Shown here piece by piece: positions 15,673 through 22,436 of a stretch of DNA of 32,783 nucleotides; position 1 is the first letter of the stretch; each line of letters begins with the position of its first letter. The translations under genes were made by a program, and so were the position numbers. Source of the DNA: Flavobacteriales bacterium (lineage in GTDB: Bacteria > Bacteroidota > Bacteroidia > Flavobacteriales_D > Crocinitomicaceae); NCBI GenBank assembly GCA_947460825.1, contig CANHHA010000032.1, forward strand, positions 1 through 32,783, written 5' to 3'. A model generated the notes under the pieces. It was not told the origin of the DNA. It searched no databases and saw only the letters and a program-made list of their open reading frames with translations.

Positions 15673-16349
15673 TGGCCAAAATATGCGTGGTTGAAGACGA
15701 CCCGATTTTGATGGAGTTTATTCTTTTTAACTTAGTTAAAGAAGGATATAGCACCCTTAATTATACCCACGGCGACCATGTTATGGCAAACATGCAGCAA
15801 GTAATTTCTTGCGATTTAGTGATGCTGGACAACATGCTCCCCGGCCATTCTGGTATAGAATTATGTAAAGTAATTCGGTCCCTTAGCAATGTGCCTATCT
15901 TGTTTTTATCTGCAAAAGGAAACACCTCTGATCGCATAGAAGGCTTGAAAGTTGGGGCCAATGATTATTTAGCAAAACCCTTTAATTTGGAAGAGTTGAT
16001 CCTCCGAATTCAGGTTCTTTTGCCCAAACAGGCCATGACCTATGCACTCGGATTATTTGAACTTAATTTTGAGTCTATGGAGGTGATTAATACGCAAACA
16101 TCAGAAGTTCAAACCTTGTCAAAAAAAGAAATGACCTTACTTAAACTTTTTGTGGAAAATGAAAACCGCGTGTTATCTCGAGATGAGATCTTAGATAAAG
16201 TTTGGGGAGAGGATGTATACCCTACAACCCGAACAATTGATAACTTTGTCTTGGCTTTTCGAAAGATGTTTGAAGGAGACCAAAAACACCCAAAATACTT
16301 CCATTCGATTCGCGGGGTTGGGTATAAATTTATTAATCAAAACAATTAA
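15672..16349 (+). CDS. OmpR/PhoB-family response regulator (orphan)
   Basis: 225-aa two-component regulator. Receiver domain 1-118: acidic pocket Glu8/Asp9/Asp10, phospho-acceptor Asp53 in VMLDNMLPG and Lys102 in DYLAKPF. The C-terminal winged helix (about 130-222) contains SKKEMTLLKLF, the recognition-helix segment TRTIDNFVLAFRKM and the closing SIRGVGYKF, all typical of the OmpR family. No histidine kinase is adjacent, so the partner lies elsewhere. It is divergent from the secreted protease gene and only 3 bases upstream of riboflavin synthase, so co-transcription with ribE and the MazG-like gene is likely. Control of the neighbouring protease is possible but unproven. Confidence 0.92.
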   Translation: MAKICVVEDDPILMEFILFNLVKEGYSTLNYTHGDHVMANMQQVISCDLVMLDNMLPGHSGIELCKVIRSLSNVPILFLSAKGNTSDRIEGLKVGANDYLAKPFNLEELILRIQVLLPKQAMTYALGLFELNFESMEVINTQTSEVQTLSKKEMTLLKLFVENENRVLSRDEILDKVWGEDVYPTTRTIDNFVLAFRKMFEGDQKHPKYFHSIRGVGYKFINQNN

Positions 16350-16352
16350 ATC

Positions 16353-16949
16353 ATGTTTACAGGGATTGTTGAGGAAACGGCGCGTGTGGTTGAAATTGAA
16401 AAACATCAAAATAACATAACACTTACCTTAACCACAGCCTTAGCGCCATCGTTTAATGTGGATCAAAGTGTTTCTCATAATGGCTGTTGTTTGACCGTTG
16501 TTAATGTCAATCCAGCTATCGCTGAATATAAAGTTACAGCGATTCATGAAACGATTGCAAAAACCAATCTTGCCGACTGGAAGCTTGGAGATTTAGTCAA
16601 TTTGGAACGAAGTATGCAGCATAACGGCAGGCTTGATGGGCATATTGTTCAAGGTCATGTTGATACGGTTGGGATTTGCAAAACCATTGAAGACCAAGAG
16701 GGGAGTTGGAAATTTACCCTTACCTATGAAGGGGATCAATTGACTGTAGAAAAGGGTTCGATTACGGTGAACGGCGTAAGCCTTACGGTGGTCGATGCCC
16801 GAGCAAATCAATTCAGTGTTTGCATAATCCCCTATACCTACGAGCATACAACCTTTCATCGGATTTCAATCGGAGACCGCGTTAATTTGGAGTTTGATAT
16901 TATCGGGAAATATGTGCAACAATATATGAAAGCATATGAAAATAGATGA
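16353..16949 (+). CDS. ribE: Riboflavin synthase alpha subunit
   Basis: 198-aa enzyme that dismutates two molecules of 6,7-dimethyl-8-ribityllumazine into riboflavin and a pyrimidinedione, the last step of riboflavin synthesis. The start MFTGIVEE is diagnostic. Two lumazine-binding barrels are visible: 1-88 with SHNGCCLTVV (41-50) and 98-187 with the parallel GSITVNGVSLTVV (135-147); GHVD at 101-104 holds the conserved His102. Length fits. The gene follows the response regulator by 3 bases and overlaps the MazG-like gene by 14. No other rib gene is present and no FMN riboswitch was recognised. Confidence 0.96.
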   Translation: MFTGIVEETARVVEIEKHQNNITLTLTTALAPSFNVDQSVSHNGCCLTVVNVNPAIAEYKVTAIHETIAKTNLADWKLGDLVNLERSMQHNGRLDGHIVQGHVDTVGICKTIEDQEGSWKFTLTYEGDQLTVEKGSITVNGVSLTVVDARANQFSVCIIPYTYEHTTFHRISIGDRVNLEFDIIGKYVQQYMKAYENR

Positions 16950-17265
16950 AGCACAAGCCTTAGTTGATCAGTGGATTAAGGAGAACGGTGTCCGCTATTT
17001 TGATCCTTTAACGAACATGGCGATGCTCACGGAAGAAGTAGGTGAGGTTGCGCGAATTATGGCCCGCAGATATGGCGAACAAAGTGAAAAAGAATCAGAC
17101 AAAAACAAGGACTTAGGTGATGAATTAGCGGATGTTATGTTTGTATTAATTTGCATTGCAAATCAAACAGGAATCGACCTTACCCATGCCATGATAAAAA
17201 ATCTGGATAAGAAAACGCAACGAGATGCCGAGCGGCATTTAAAGAACCCTAAATTAAACCCTTAG
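16936..17265 (+). CDS. MazG-like nucleoside triphosphate pyrophosphohydrolase
   Basis: 109-aa single-domain all-alpha NTP pyrophosphatase. The metal-binding signature EExxE...ExxD is present: Glu33, Glu34 and Glu37 in LTEEVGEV, and Glu63 and Asp66 in GDELADV. Family members hydrolyse (d)NTPs to monophosphates, often to clear damaged or non-canonical nucleotides. The protein is short compared with two-domain MazG and matches stand-alone MazG-like/dCTPase-like enzymes; substrate unknown. Overlaps ribE by 14 bases at its start and the convergent xer gene by 4 bases at its stop (TTAG). Confidence 0.9.
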   Translation: MKIDEAQALVDQWIKENGVRYFDPLTNMAMLTEEVGEVARIMARRYGEQSEKESDKNKDLGDELADVMFVLICIANQTGIDLTHAMIKNLDKKTQRDAERHLKNPKLNP

Positions 17266-18134
17266 TTTTTATTCATCCGGGGATGTGCATGCCGGTAGAT
17301 TTGATTTAATTGCGCAAAGGAGTTGTGCGTGTATACTTGTGTTGCGGCGAGCGAAGCATGTCCAAGTAAGGCCTTCAGTGTTTCAAGTCCAGCGCCGTTA
17401 TTCAGCATGTGTGTAGCAAAGGTGTGTCGTAATACATGCGGACTACGTTTATCTAAGGTGGTTAAGGTTCCGAGCATTTGGTGAATTTTTCGATAAACGA
17501 AAGCAGGATAAAGAGGCTTACCGTTTTCTAGCATCAACAAGCGATTACATTTAGCGAAAACTGTTCGTGCAGCGATATAGCGTTGGAGTATTTGGTGCAA
17601 GGAGGAACTAATCGGAATGATGCGCTCTTTATTTCGTTTCCCCAATACCTTAATGCTATTGGATTGAATATCCGCTAGGGTTAATCCAATAAGTTCGCTC
17701 AAACGAATGCCTGTTTGGTAAAATAATTCCAACATTAATTCATCGCGTAATCCATTAAAGTCGCTATTAAATAGGTGCTTCGTTCGGTCTGAGTCCAGTT
17801 CTTGTTCTCTAGCAAAGGAGGGGAGTCGTTTTTCAACTTTTGGCCCTCGAATTCTTGACATTGGATTTTCAACACTTACACCTTCTTTCCTCAACCATTT
17901 GAATAAGGTGCGTAAGGTGGCCAATTTACGGTTTACACTTTTATTGGAATACCCATCCTCCATGAGTTGAACAATCCATCCGCGTATGAATACTGATTTC
18001 AATTGGGTGATTGCTTGCAGTGAAGTCACCTCAGAAAAGACCACAAATTGCTCCAAGTCCGTAGTGTAAGCAACTAGGGTGTGTTCAGAAAAACGCTTTT
18101 CAAAGCGCAAGTATTCGTAGAATTTTTGGAGCAT
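17262..18134 (-). CDS. Tyrosine recombinase XerC/XerD family
   Basis: 290-aa site-specific recombinase with the length of chromosomal XerC/XerD. N-terminal SAM-like core-binding domain about 1-95; catalytic domain with Arg144 (TGIRLSEL), Lys166 (LGKRNKERIIP), His233 and Arg236 (SPHVLRHTFA), His259 (LLGHA) and nucleophile Tyr268 (TQVYTH), so the full RKHRHY set is present. Probably resolves chromosome dimers rather than serving as a phage integrase, because it lies beside rpsU, a neighbourhood I recall from other Bacteroidota, with no phage genes. Its ATG directly follows the T-tract of the rpsU terminator, leaving no room for a normal leader; expression may depend on read-through. XerC versus XerD cannot be settled here. 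Confidence 0.92.
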   Translation of the reverse strand: MLQKFYEYLRFEKRFSEHTLVAYTTDLEQFVVFSEVTSLQAITQLKSVFIRGWIVQLMEDGYSNKSVNRKLATLRTLFKWLRKEGVSVENPMSRIRGPKVEKRLPSFAREQELDSDRTKHLFNSDFNGLRDELMLELFYQTGIRLSELIGLTLADIQSNSIKVLGKRNKERIIPISSSLHQILQRYIAARTVFAKCNRLLMLENGKPLYPAFVYRKIHQMLGTLTTLDKRSPHVLRHTFATHMLNNGAGLETLKALLGHASLAATQVYTHNSFAQLNQIYRHAHPRMNKN

Positions 18135-18157
18135 AAAAAAAGGGGCCTAGGCCCCTT
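18135..18157 (-). terminator. Intrinsic terminator of rpsU, abutting the xer start codon
   Basis: Palindrome AAGGGGCC-TA-GGCCCCTT (18140-18157) followed on the minus strand by a 7-base T-tract (18141-18135). The next bases are the ATG of the recombinase gene (18134-18132). Confidence 0.9.
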
Positions 18158-18167
18158 AACGAAATAT

Positions 18168-18187
18168 CAGTTGTAATGTTACAATTG
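18168..18187. repeat. Inverted repeat at the rpsU 3' end
   Basis: Two 9-base arms around a TG centre: CAGTTGTAA (18168-18176) and TTACAATTG (18179-18187), pairing fully except for one G-T or A-C position depending on strand. It overlaps the rpsU stop codon and precedes the terminator by about 10 bases. It has no T-tract, so it is a possible mRNA 3' stabilising hairpin or a chance palindrome. Confidence 0.35.
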
Positions 18188-18370
18188 TTGTGATTGCATA
18201 CGTTGCTTATACGCGGCACGAATTACTTCTTGACGACGAGAAATAGATGGTTTTTCGAATTCTTTACGCGCTCGAAGTTGTTTCATTACGTTTGTTTTTT
18301 CAAACTTTTTCTTGTACTTCTTAAGGGCACGTTCAATGTTTTCGCCTTCTTTAATCGGAATAATAAGCAT
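18179..18370 (-). CDS. rpsU: 30S ribosomal protein S21
   Basis: 63-aa small-subunit ribosomal protein. It has the typical S21 layout: N-terminal IIPIKEGENIERALKKYKKK, a KFEKTNVMKQLRAR helix, then KPSISRRQEVIRAAYKQR and a short C-terminal tail. In Bacteroidota S21 takes part in controlling access to the anti-Shine-Dalgarno region, which fits the general lack of Shine-Dalgarno sites in this window. It has its own consensus promoter and a strong terminator; the recombinase gene follows at once. Confidence 0.96.
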   Translation of the reverse strand: MLIIPIKEGENIERALKKYKKKFEKTNVMKQLRARKEFEKPSISRRQEVIRAAYKQRMQSQQL

Positions 18371-18392
18371 ATGTTCTAACTTTTTTGGATTG

Positions 18393-18422
18393 CAAAGATA
18401 CGGTAAACCGCTAAAAATCCAA
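18393..18422 (-). promoter_or_regulatory. rpsU promoter
   Basis: Minus-strand TATCTTTG (18400-18393), an exact -7 match, with TTG (18422-18420) 19 bases upstream. The ATG at 18370 lies 22 bases downstream of the box, with an A-rich leader (AAAAAAGTTAGAAC) before it. Confidence 0.75.
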
Positions 18423-18424
18423 AT

Positions 18425-19564
18425 TTATTTTATTAAATCTCTTGAGATTACTAATTTTTGAATTTCAGAGGTTCCTTCACCAATGGTCAACAATTTAGAA
18501 TCCCTCAAAAACTTCTCTGCGGGATACTCTCGAGTGTAGCCATAGCCTCCCATAATTTGGACTGCTTCGTTGCCACATTTCACGGCAACCTCTGAGGAAA
18601 AGTACTTAGCAAAGGCACCTTCTTTGGTAACACTTAACTTGTTGTTTTTTCGGTATGCCGCTTGAAAGGTTAAGAGTTCAGAGGCTTCGATTTCCGTGGC
18701 CATATCCGCGAGTTTAAATGCAATGGCTTGAAATCCTGCAATGGCTTGTCCAAACTGTTCACGTTCCTTTGCATATTTTACAGAGGCTTCGAATGCTCCT
18801 CTTGCAATACCACATCCTAACGCTGCGATGGAGATTCTACCGCCATCTAACACTTGCATGGCTTGTTTAAATCCTTGACCAACTTCACCAAGTACGTTTT
18901 CTTGCGGTACACGTACATTATCGAAAATTAGTTCAGCGGTTTCACTGGCTCGTACCCCGAATTTATCCTTGATTTTAACTGCCGAAAACCCAGGCATTCC
19001 TTTCTCGATAATAAACGCTGTAATTCCATTGCTGTCTAATAATTCCCCTGTTCTAACAAGCACCACGGCTACATCACCAGAAAGTCCATGAGTAATCCAG
19101 TTCTTTGCCCCATTAATAATCCAATCATTTCCCTCTTTTACGGCCGTAGTCTTCATGCGCATGGCGTCAGACCCAGTATTTGGTTCAGTTAAGCCCCATG
19201 CACCAATAAATTCTCCGCTTGACAGTTTGGGCAAAAACCGTTGTTTCTGTTCCTCATTTCCGTGATAGTAAATATGCCCGGTACACAAGGAGTTATGAGC
19301 AGCTACACTGAGGCCAATTCCGCCACAAACTCTTCCGAGTTCCATCAGCGCCGTAGCGTATTCAAAATAAGTAAAACCCGACCCTCCGTAAGCCTCAGGC
19401 ACGAATATGCCGAGTAATCCCAATTCTCCCATGCGCTTCATGGTTTCCACGGGAAAGTGCTCATCTCGATCCCAATCCATCATATAGGGCCTAATTTCTT
19501 TTTCAGCAAAGTCACGCACCATTTGTGCAATCATTTGCTGGTTTTCATTTTTCTCAAAGTTCAT
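18425..19564 (-). CDS. Acyl-CoA dehydrogenase (short-chain type)
   Basis: 379-aa FAD-dependent enzyme that introduces the alpha-beta double bond in acyl-CoA during beta-oxidation or branched-chain catabolism. Family elements: YGGSGFTYFEYATALMELGR near 60, the FAD-side motif GAWGLTEPNTGSDA (136-149), DGGRISIAALGCGIARGAF, the MGGYGYTREYPAEKFLRD stretch, and catalytic Glu363 in IGEGTSEIQ at the position used by short/medium-chain members. Length matches butyryl-CoA-type dehydrogenases. It sits 19 bases after apt without its own promoter, so it is probably on the apt transcript. No electron-transfer flavoprotein genes are nearby. Confidence 0.93.
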   Translation of the reverse strand: MNFEKNENQQMIAQMVRDFAEKEIRPYMMDWDRDEHFPVETMKRMGELGLLGIFVPEAYGGSGFTYFEYATALMELGRVCGGIGLSVAAHNSLCTGHIYYHGNEEQKQRFLPKLSSGEFIGAWGLTEPNTGSDAMRMKTTAVKEGNDWIINGAKNWITHGLSGDVAVVLVRTGELLDSNGITAFIIEKGMPGFSAVKIKDKFGVRASETAELIFDNVRVPQENVLGEVGQGFKQAMQVLDGGRISIAALGCGIARGAFEASVKYAKEREQFGQAIAGFQAIAFKLADMATEIEASELLTFQAAYRKNNKLSVTKEGAFAKYFSSEVAVKCGNEAVQIMGGYGYTREYPAEKFLRDSKLLTIGEGTSEIQKLVISRDLIK

Positions 19565-19583
19565 GTTGATTGTGTTGTTGATG

Positions 19584-20114
19584 TTAATACTGGACGAGAT
19601 TTGATATGTTGTCTGAGTAGGTTTTTAGTTTTTCGCGGCCTTCTAAAAATTGCAATTCAACCATAAAATCGAATCCTGCAACAACGCCCTGGCAATTTTG
19701 AATTAATTCTGCAGCCGCAGCCGCGGAACCGCCCGTTGCTAATAAATCGTCATGGATTAAAATCCGGTCCCCAGGGGTAAGGGCATCGGAGTGAATTTCA
19801 ATCACTGCGGAACCATACTCCAATTCATAAGCGTGTGAGATTTTTTCATACGGCAACTTTCCTTGTTTCCGAATCATTATAAACGGGATACCCAGCGCCA
19901 TGGCTAAAGGGAACCCAAATAAAAATCCTCTGCTTTCAATACCCGCAATGCCTTGTAAGTTGACGTGTTTATACCGTTCTGCTAAGGCTTGAACGATTTC
20001 GTTAGACAAGATGGAGTCTAACATAATGGGTGTGATGTCTTTGAACACAATTCCCTCCTTAGGGAAATCATGTACATCGCGAATAGCCCCTTTGATTTTT
20101 TCCGTCAATTCCAT
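19584..20114 (-). CDS. apt: Adenine phosphoribosyltransferase
   Basis: 176-aa purine-salvage enzyme making AMP from adenine and PRPP. The N-terminal IRDVHDFPKEGIVFKDITP (11-29) is the Apt hallmark; GIESRGFLFG (58-67) and the PRPP-binding loop ILIHDDLLATGGSA (118-131) complete the assignment. Start chosen at 20114, which gives the family's normal N-terminus. The ATG is 1 base after the stop of the helix-hairpin-helix gene and only 4 bases after a consensus -7 box with a good -33 element, so the transcript from this promoter should be leaderless or nearly so. Confidence 0.96.
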   Translation of the reverse strand: MELTEKIKGAIRDVHDFPKEGIVFKDITPIMLDSILSNEIVQALAERYKHVNLQGIAGIESRGFLFGFPLAMALGIPFIMIRKQGKLPYEKISHAYELEYGSAVIEIHSDALTPGDRILIHDDLLATGGSAAAAAELIQNCQGVVAGFDFMVELQFLEGREKLKTYSDNISNLVQY

Positions 20115-20115
20115 A

Positions 20116-20982
20116 CTACAAAGATACGTATGGTTCTAACTTCTCAAAATCTTCTGCGTTAATTAAATGTGATTTCCGAAGTTCTTGTATGGATTGAAAC
20201 CCTCCCAGTTGAATTCTCATCTTTACAATAGAGTTAGCTTGCCATCGATTCAAGTATGGGTGACGATCTAGCGTTTCTGCCGAAGCTTTATTAATAGAAA
20301 TCTGCCGAATATTGGGTGCGGAAAAGTCCAGTCTTGCGCACAGTAGGGCATAAATTTCCGGAGTCATCTTATAGACATCAAGCAGTTGCTCTGGTTTTAA
20401 AAAGCCTCCAAGTGAGCGCTCATAGCGCATGATCATTTTAGCGTAGAATGGCCCAATTCCTTTTATGGAAACCAATTGAGTGCTGTCAATGGTTTCAATT
20501 CCATAATGTGTTGCTAGTAGTTGTTGTTTTTCTGGGGGGAAACTTGGTTGAAGTTGGAGTTTATCTGAAGGTTTATCTGGGTAAAATGTGGAGTCTTTAA
20601 TTCGTTCGAACAGCGCATCAGGGATCACAAAAATTCGTTTTAAATCGGCATTTGATTTAAGTGGATATTTACAGAATTTCAACACCACATTGGCTTGTTT
20701 TTCTGTTAATCCGACTGCCATCCATTGGCTTAAGGAATATTCATTTGGGTTGAATTTCGACGGTGGTGTGTGATATCGATTCCGTTTGTAATTCCATTGT
20801 TTCTTTCGCTCAGCCTTTCTGAATAGTTTGATCTTTTTCAGTGTTTTTATCTCGATTTTTATAGGGTCTCCTGGAAAGTAAGTTCTAATAATTCGGGGGG
20901 TTAGTACAATTCCTAGGGCTAGGATGCTCCACACGATTAGACCTGATTTGGTTCGCTGCGTTAGTTTAGGTTGTTGACTCAT
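20116..20982 (-). CDS. Membrane-anchored helix-hairpin-helix protein (ComEA-like)
   Basis: 288-aa protein with one N-terminal membrane segment (about 13-32) and a basic linker (38-72). Three helix-hairpin-helix units of the ComEA type follow: about 77-130 (LTEKQANVVLKF), 162-215 (VSIKGIGPFYAKMIMRYERSLG) and 226-287 (INKASAETLDRHPYLNRWQANSIVKMR). The fold suggests binding to DNA outside the inner membrane, as in ComEA during natural transformation, but longer versions like this are common hypothetical proteins in Bacteroidota and no competence gene is adjacent. The apt promoter lies inside its 3' end. It is 29 bases downstream of the APC permease gene. Confidence 0.8.
   Translation of the reverse strand: MSQQPKLTQRTKSGLIVWSILALGIVLTPRIIRTYFPGDPIKIEIKTLKKIKLFRKAERKKQWNYKRNRYHTPPSKFNPNEYSLSQWMAVGLTEKQANVVLKFCKYPLKSNADLKRIFVIPDALFERIKDSTFYPDKPSDKLQLQPSFPPEKQQLLATHYGIETIDSTQLVSIKGIGPFYAKMIMRYERSLGGFLKPEQLLDVYKMTPEIYALLCARLDFSAPNIRQISINKASAETLDRHPYLNRWQANSIVKMRIQLGGFQSIQELRKSHLINAEDFEKLEPYVSL
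20119..20147 (-). promoter_or_regulatory. apt promoter inside the upstream gene
   Basis: Minus-strand TATCTTTG (20126-20119), exact -7 consensus, with TTTTG ending at 20145 and 18-base spacing from the TTG. Only 4 bases separate the box from the apt ATG, so the transcription start is predicted at or next to the A of the start codon. Confidence 0.7.
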
Positions 20983-20990
20983 AGCCTACC

Positions 20991-20998
20991 CAAACGTA
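20991..20998 (-). promoter_or_regulatory. Possible -7 box of the helix-hairpin-helix gene
   Basis: Minus-strand TACGTTTG (exact TAnnTTTG) ending 8 bases before the ATG at 20982. No TTG is seen at the right distance upstream, so it may be weak or fortuitous. Confidence 0.35.
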
Positions 20999-21011
20999 TT
21001 TTTTATGCGTC

Positions 21012-22412
21012 CTATTGTTTTTTGGCGGTAAGATAGTAAACAGGAACACCTATTGCCACAATGAAGAGCCCAATTAAGGTGTTTACAGGGCTATAAATTA
21101 AAAGAATTAAACAAATACTGCTGGTAATGGCAATATAAATTAAGGGGAGGATTGGGTAGCCAAATGCCCGGTATGGACGCGGTGTATCTGGTTCTGTTTT
21201 ACGCAAACGAAAAATACCTGCGATCGTTAAAATGTAAAACAATAAACTGGCAAAGGTACTATAGGTGAGTAGGTCTTCGTATTTCCCTGATAAACACAAG
21301 ATAGATGCCCATAGGCATTGAATCCATAAGGCGGCGCTTGGAATCCCGTGTGTATTCAATTCATTTGCTTTTTTTAAAAACAAGCCATCTTTCGCCATCG
21401 CATGATATAAACGGGAACCCGCAAGGATGAGTCCGTTGTTGCACCCAAAGGTTGAAATCATAATTAAGCCGGCCATTATTAATGCACCAGGTTCTCCAAA
21501 AATCACATGAGCTGCCGCGGCACCTACGCGGTTGCTTGGTGCATTCATAATGTCTTGATTCGGCAATAACATGAGGTACGCTACATTCGCTAAAACATAA
21601 ATTATGGTTACGATTAGTGTGCCTAAGAACAAACTTCGGGGTATATTTTTTTTAGGATCTCTTATTTCCCCTGCAATAAATGTTACATTGTTCCAAGCAT
21701 CAGCGGAGAACAGCGAATTAATGATTGTTGCGCCGAGCGCTCCCACCAATGCCCAACCCATGAGAGGCGTTGTGCTTATTGCGCCAGCCTCATTGCTTGT
21801 TGTCTTAAAGGCCCTCCACGCATCGGCCATGTTTAAGTTAAACACATTCGTTTTGAAACCCAAGTAAATCCCTAAAATGATAAGGGCAAAGAGGGCAAAC
21901 AACTTCGCGGATGTAAAAACAAATTGAATGATTTTACCATTCTTTAATCCTTGAGCGTTTGAATAGGTAAGGATCACCACGGAACCAATGGCAACCACAT
22001 GCCCATAGGTGAGTTTAAGGATTGAAATATCCAATATCACATCGTTTAATGAAGGGAAAAATACAGCGGTATATTTTGCAAAAGCAACGGCCACGGCGGC
22101 AATTACACCGGTTTGGATTACGGTAAACACTGTCCATCCATACAGAAACGAAGGCAGCCTTCCAAAAGCCCGCTGAATGTAGACGTATTGTCCACCGGCA
22201 TTGGGCATCATCCCCGCCAGTTCTCCATAGCTTAAGGCTGCTAAAATTGTGATGATACCAGTTAATACCCACAATACAAGCATCCATGCGGGAGAGCCGA
22301 TATCATTCATCATAATCGAGGATACTATGAATATCCCTGACCCAATCATAGACCCAGCAACAAGCAAGGTAGCATCAAGGAGTCCTAAAGATTTCTGCGG
22401 GACATTGCCCAT
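21012..22412 (-). CDS. APC-superfamily amino acid permease
   Basis: 466-aa inner-membrane transporter with about 12 hydrophobic helices. The first helix carries the APC signature GSMIGSGIFIVSS (20-32, substrate-binding GSGIF), followed by SYGELAGMMPNAGGQYVYIQRAFG, typical of the LAT/amino acid-polyamine-organocation group. Substrate unknown; likely a neutral amino acid or an amino acid exchanger. It lies 24 bases downstream of a second, distinct APC permease on the same strand, and the pair probably forms an operon. Confidence 0.9.
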   Translation of the reverse strand: MGNVPQKSLGLLDATLLVAGSMIGSGIFIVSSIMMNDIGSPAWMLVLWVLTGIITILAALSYGELAGMMPNAGGQYVYIQRAFGRLPSFLYGWTVFTVIQTGVIAAVAVAFAKYTAVFFPSLNDVILDISILKLTYGHVVAIGSVVILTYSNAQGLKNGKIIQFVFTSAKLFALFALIILGIYLGFKTNVFNLNMADAWRAFKTTSNEAGAISTTPLMGWALVGALGATIINSLFSADAWNNVTFIAGEIRDPKKNIPRSLFLGTLIVTIIYVLANVAYLMLLPNQDIMNAPSNRVGAAAAHVIFGEPGALIMAGLIMISTFGCNNGLILAGSRLYHAMAKDGLFLKKANELNTHGIPSAALWIQCLWASILCLSGKYEDLLTYSTFASLLFYILTIAGIFRLRKTEPDTPRPYRAFGYPILPLIYIAITSSICLILLIYSPVNTLIGLFIVAIGVPVYYLTAKKQ

Positions 22413-22436
22413 AGATAGCGGAAGATTAAGGGGTTC

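Noticed and set aside
16300..16353. FMN riboswitch before riboflavin synthase
   Set aside because: Only 3 bases separate ribE from the regulator gene; no room for an aptamer and no conserved aptamer motifs seen.
17262..18134. Tyrosine recombinase as an integrase of a mobile element
   Set aside because: XerC/D length, adjacency to rpsU, no attachment repeats, tRNA target or phage genes in the window. A housekeeping Xer role is more likely.
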